In this document: piece by piece, positions 5,293 to 6,287 of the stretch | Position numbering within the stretch: position 1 is the stretch's first letter | How the letters are laid out: the number at the start of each line of letters is the position of its first letter | Assembly (NCBI GenBank): GCA_002407905.1 | Contig: DHPL01000040.1 | Coordinates: 49,187 to 55,473, forward strand | Length of the DNA: 6,287 nucleotides | Direction: 5' to 3' | Origin: Anaerolineaceae bacterium UBA5365 | GTDB lineage: Bacteria > Chloroflexota > Anaerolineae > Anaerolineales > Anaerolineaceae | Notes under the pieces: model-generated | What the model was told of the DNA's origin: nothing | The model's input: only the letters and a program-made list of their open reading frames with translations | Database searches by the model: none | Made by a program: the position numbers and the translations under genes

Positions 5293-6003
5293 ATGAGCCC
5301 CGAAAAAAAAGCCCCATCGCTGGACCATGCTCTGATCCAGGCGATTTTCCTCGATATGGACGGCACCCTGGCGGACACCGACGATGTTTACGCCCTGGGC
5401 ATCCACCAGGCCCTGATTGGTTTTCTCGGCGACGAACGGGCGGAACGCTTTGGCCGCAGGATCGTCCATATCCTGGAAGCCCCCGGCAACTTTATCCTGA
5501 CCGCAGCCGACTGGCTGGGTTTGGACGGCCTATTGGCCCGCTTTTTGGACTGGAGCGCACATCGGGCGGCAAGAAAAAGTGAATTGCAGCCCCTGCCAAT
5601 GGTGCCTGCCGTTCGGCCCATGCTGGAGCAGCTAGCCGGGCGCTACAAACTAGCCTTGGTATCCACCCGCAATGCCCGCACCGTCGAACATTTTTTAGAG
5701 CAGCACGCCCTGGCTGATTTTTTTGAGGTGGTGGTCAGTTCACAAACGGTCGCGCGTACCAAACCCTTTCCAGAGCCTCTGCACCATGCCGCCGCTGTGA
5801 TGGGCGTGAGCATCGAGCATTGCCTGATGGTAGGCGATACGGTAGTGGACGTACGCGCCGCGAAAGCCGCGGGGGCACAGTCGCTTTCCGTACTTTGCGG
5901 CTTTGGCAGCCAGGTCCAGCTCGAGCGTGCTGGCACCCAGGCCGTGCTCACCAGCACTTCGGAATTGGCAGCCTTCCTTAGCGCGCCGCTTGCCCAATCT
6001 TAA
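5293..6003 (+). CDS. HAD-superfamily phosphatase (phosphoglycolate phosphatase-like)
   Basis: A 236-residue cytoplasmic hydrolase. Motif I is DMDGTLADT with nucleophile D21 and acid/base D23, motif II is VSTRN (S124), motif III is K157 in RTKPFPEP, and motif IV is GDTVVD (D182, D186), all in the expected order. The segment at about 30-100 is a helical C1-type cap, which places it with the Gph/PpaX/beta-phosphoglucomutase group. The cap sets the substrate, and this one cannot be read by eye, so no symbol is given. The ATG lies 12 nt after the peptidase stop and in the same reading frame, with no clear ribosome-binding site; translation probably depends on coupling with the gene upstream. No other common start codon lies between the two. 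A metabolic link to the peptidase is not evident. Confidence 0.93.
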   Translation: MSPEKKAPSLDHALIQAIFLDMDGTLADTDDVYALGIHQALIGFLGDERAERFGRRIVHILEAPGNFILTAADWLGLDGLLARFLDWSAHRAARKSELQPLPMVPAVRPMLEQLAGRYKLALVSTRNARTVEHFLEQHALADFFEVVVSSQTVARTKPFPEPLHHAAAVMGVSIEHCLMVGDTVVDVRAAKAAGAQSLSVLCGFGSQVQLERAGTQAVLTSTSELAAFLSAPLAQS

Positions 6004-6092
6004 TATTGGGAGAATTTCATTGTTGGGAGTGCGCGGCCAGTTCAGCCGAATAGGCCTCCCGCCCTTCTGTTAAACCTATACGCGAAAAGGAA

Positions 6093-6287
6093 CTAAGAAC
6101 CGCTTCCAGTCTGGGCTGCCAGATCGCCATCCGGGCCGCCCGGCTCCTGGCTGTCCAGGGTGCGTACGTCTGGCAGCAGAAATCCAGCTACCCCGATCCC
6201 AGTACAGGCAAGCGCGCCAATGAGGTACATCGGCTGGATCCCGATCCGGTCCGCCAGCGGGCCGGCGAAAAGCATGCCGATCGGCGC
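6093..6287 (-). CDS. MFS transporter, C-terminal end only
   Basis: The last 64 codons of a gene that enters from beyond the right edge; the frame is open to base 6287. The visible protein reads 'APIGMLFAGPLADRIGIQP', a loop typical of Major Facilitator Superfamily permeases (the GPLADRxG wording resembles motif A). A final hydrophobic helix, YLIGALACTGIGVAGFLL, follows, and then a polar Gly/Ser/Asp-rich tail of about 26 residues. This fits drug- or siderophore-exporter-like MFS proteins, but substrate and total length are outside the window. The TAG stop is at 6093-6095 and the gene converges on the phosphatase gene, with 89 bp between them. Confidence 0.85.
   Translation of the reverse strand, partial: APIGMLFAGPLADRIGIQPMYLIGALACTGIGVAGFLLPDVRTLDSQEPGGPDGDLAAQTGSGS

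Noticed and set aside
6006..6060. Possible terminator between the phosphatase and transporter genes (GGGAG/CTCCC and GGCC/GGCC), with a TTGGGAG direct repeat
   Set aside because: The stem is bulged and weak and no U-rich run follows on either strand; the 7-bp repeat is too short to interpret.

Overview
The window is compact, GC-rich bacterial chromosomal DNA. It carries two transcription units that diverge from the 188-bp gap at 3257-3444, plus the edges of a tRNA gene (left) and a transporter gene (right). No lineage marker is decisive. The GC-rich Ala/Gly-biased coding, the secreted protein with 'ALGVSVED' and 'EAGxLTQxQADAL' modules, and the membrane-anchored M20 peptidase remind me of environmental Chloroflexota (Anaerolineae). 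That assignment is recalled resemblance and inference, not proof.

Left half, minus strand. An OmpR-type response regulator (2564-3256) overlaps by 4 bp a HAMP-containing sensor histidine kinase (1158-2567). After a 117-bp AT-rich gap comes a gene for an exported, Met/Gly/Gln-rich protein (123-1040). A strong intrinsic terminator (70-95) closes the unit. Immediately beyond it lies a near-consensus sigma70 promoter (38-66) that drives a tRNA, of which only the first 26 nt are inside the window (1-26). An extended -10 promoter is visible in front of the regulator gene. The layout (regulator, sensor, secreted protein) resembles envelope-stress or metal-response loci in which a periplasmic or extracytoplasmic protein accompanies its two-component system, such as cpx/zra-type arrangements. 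Both the sensor's extracytoplasmic domain and the secreted protein carry Met-Gly runs, which makes a shared ligand, possibly a soft metal ion, a testable idea.

Right half, plus strand. A membrane-anchored M20-family metallopeptidase of the CPS1/PM20D1 type (3445-5280) has all its expected metal-site motifs and a long acidic C-terminal tail. Twelve bases downstream is a HAD-superfamily phosphatase of the phosphoglycolate-phosphatase type (5293-6003), probably co-transcribed. The convergent C-terminal end of an MFS transporter (6093-6287, minus) enters from the right edge.

No mobile element, CRISPR array or prophage signal was seen. The most interesting part is the two-component/secreted-protein locus and the repeat architecture of the secreted protein.
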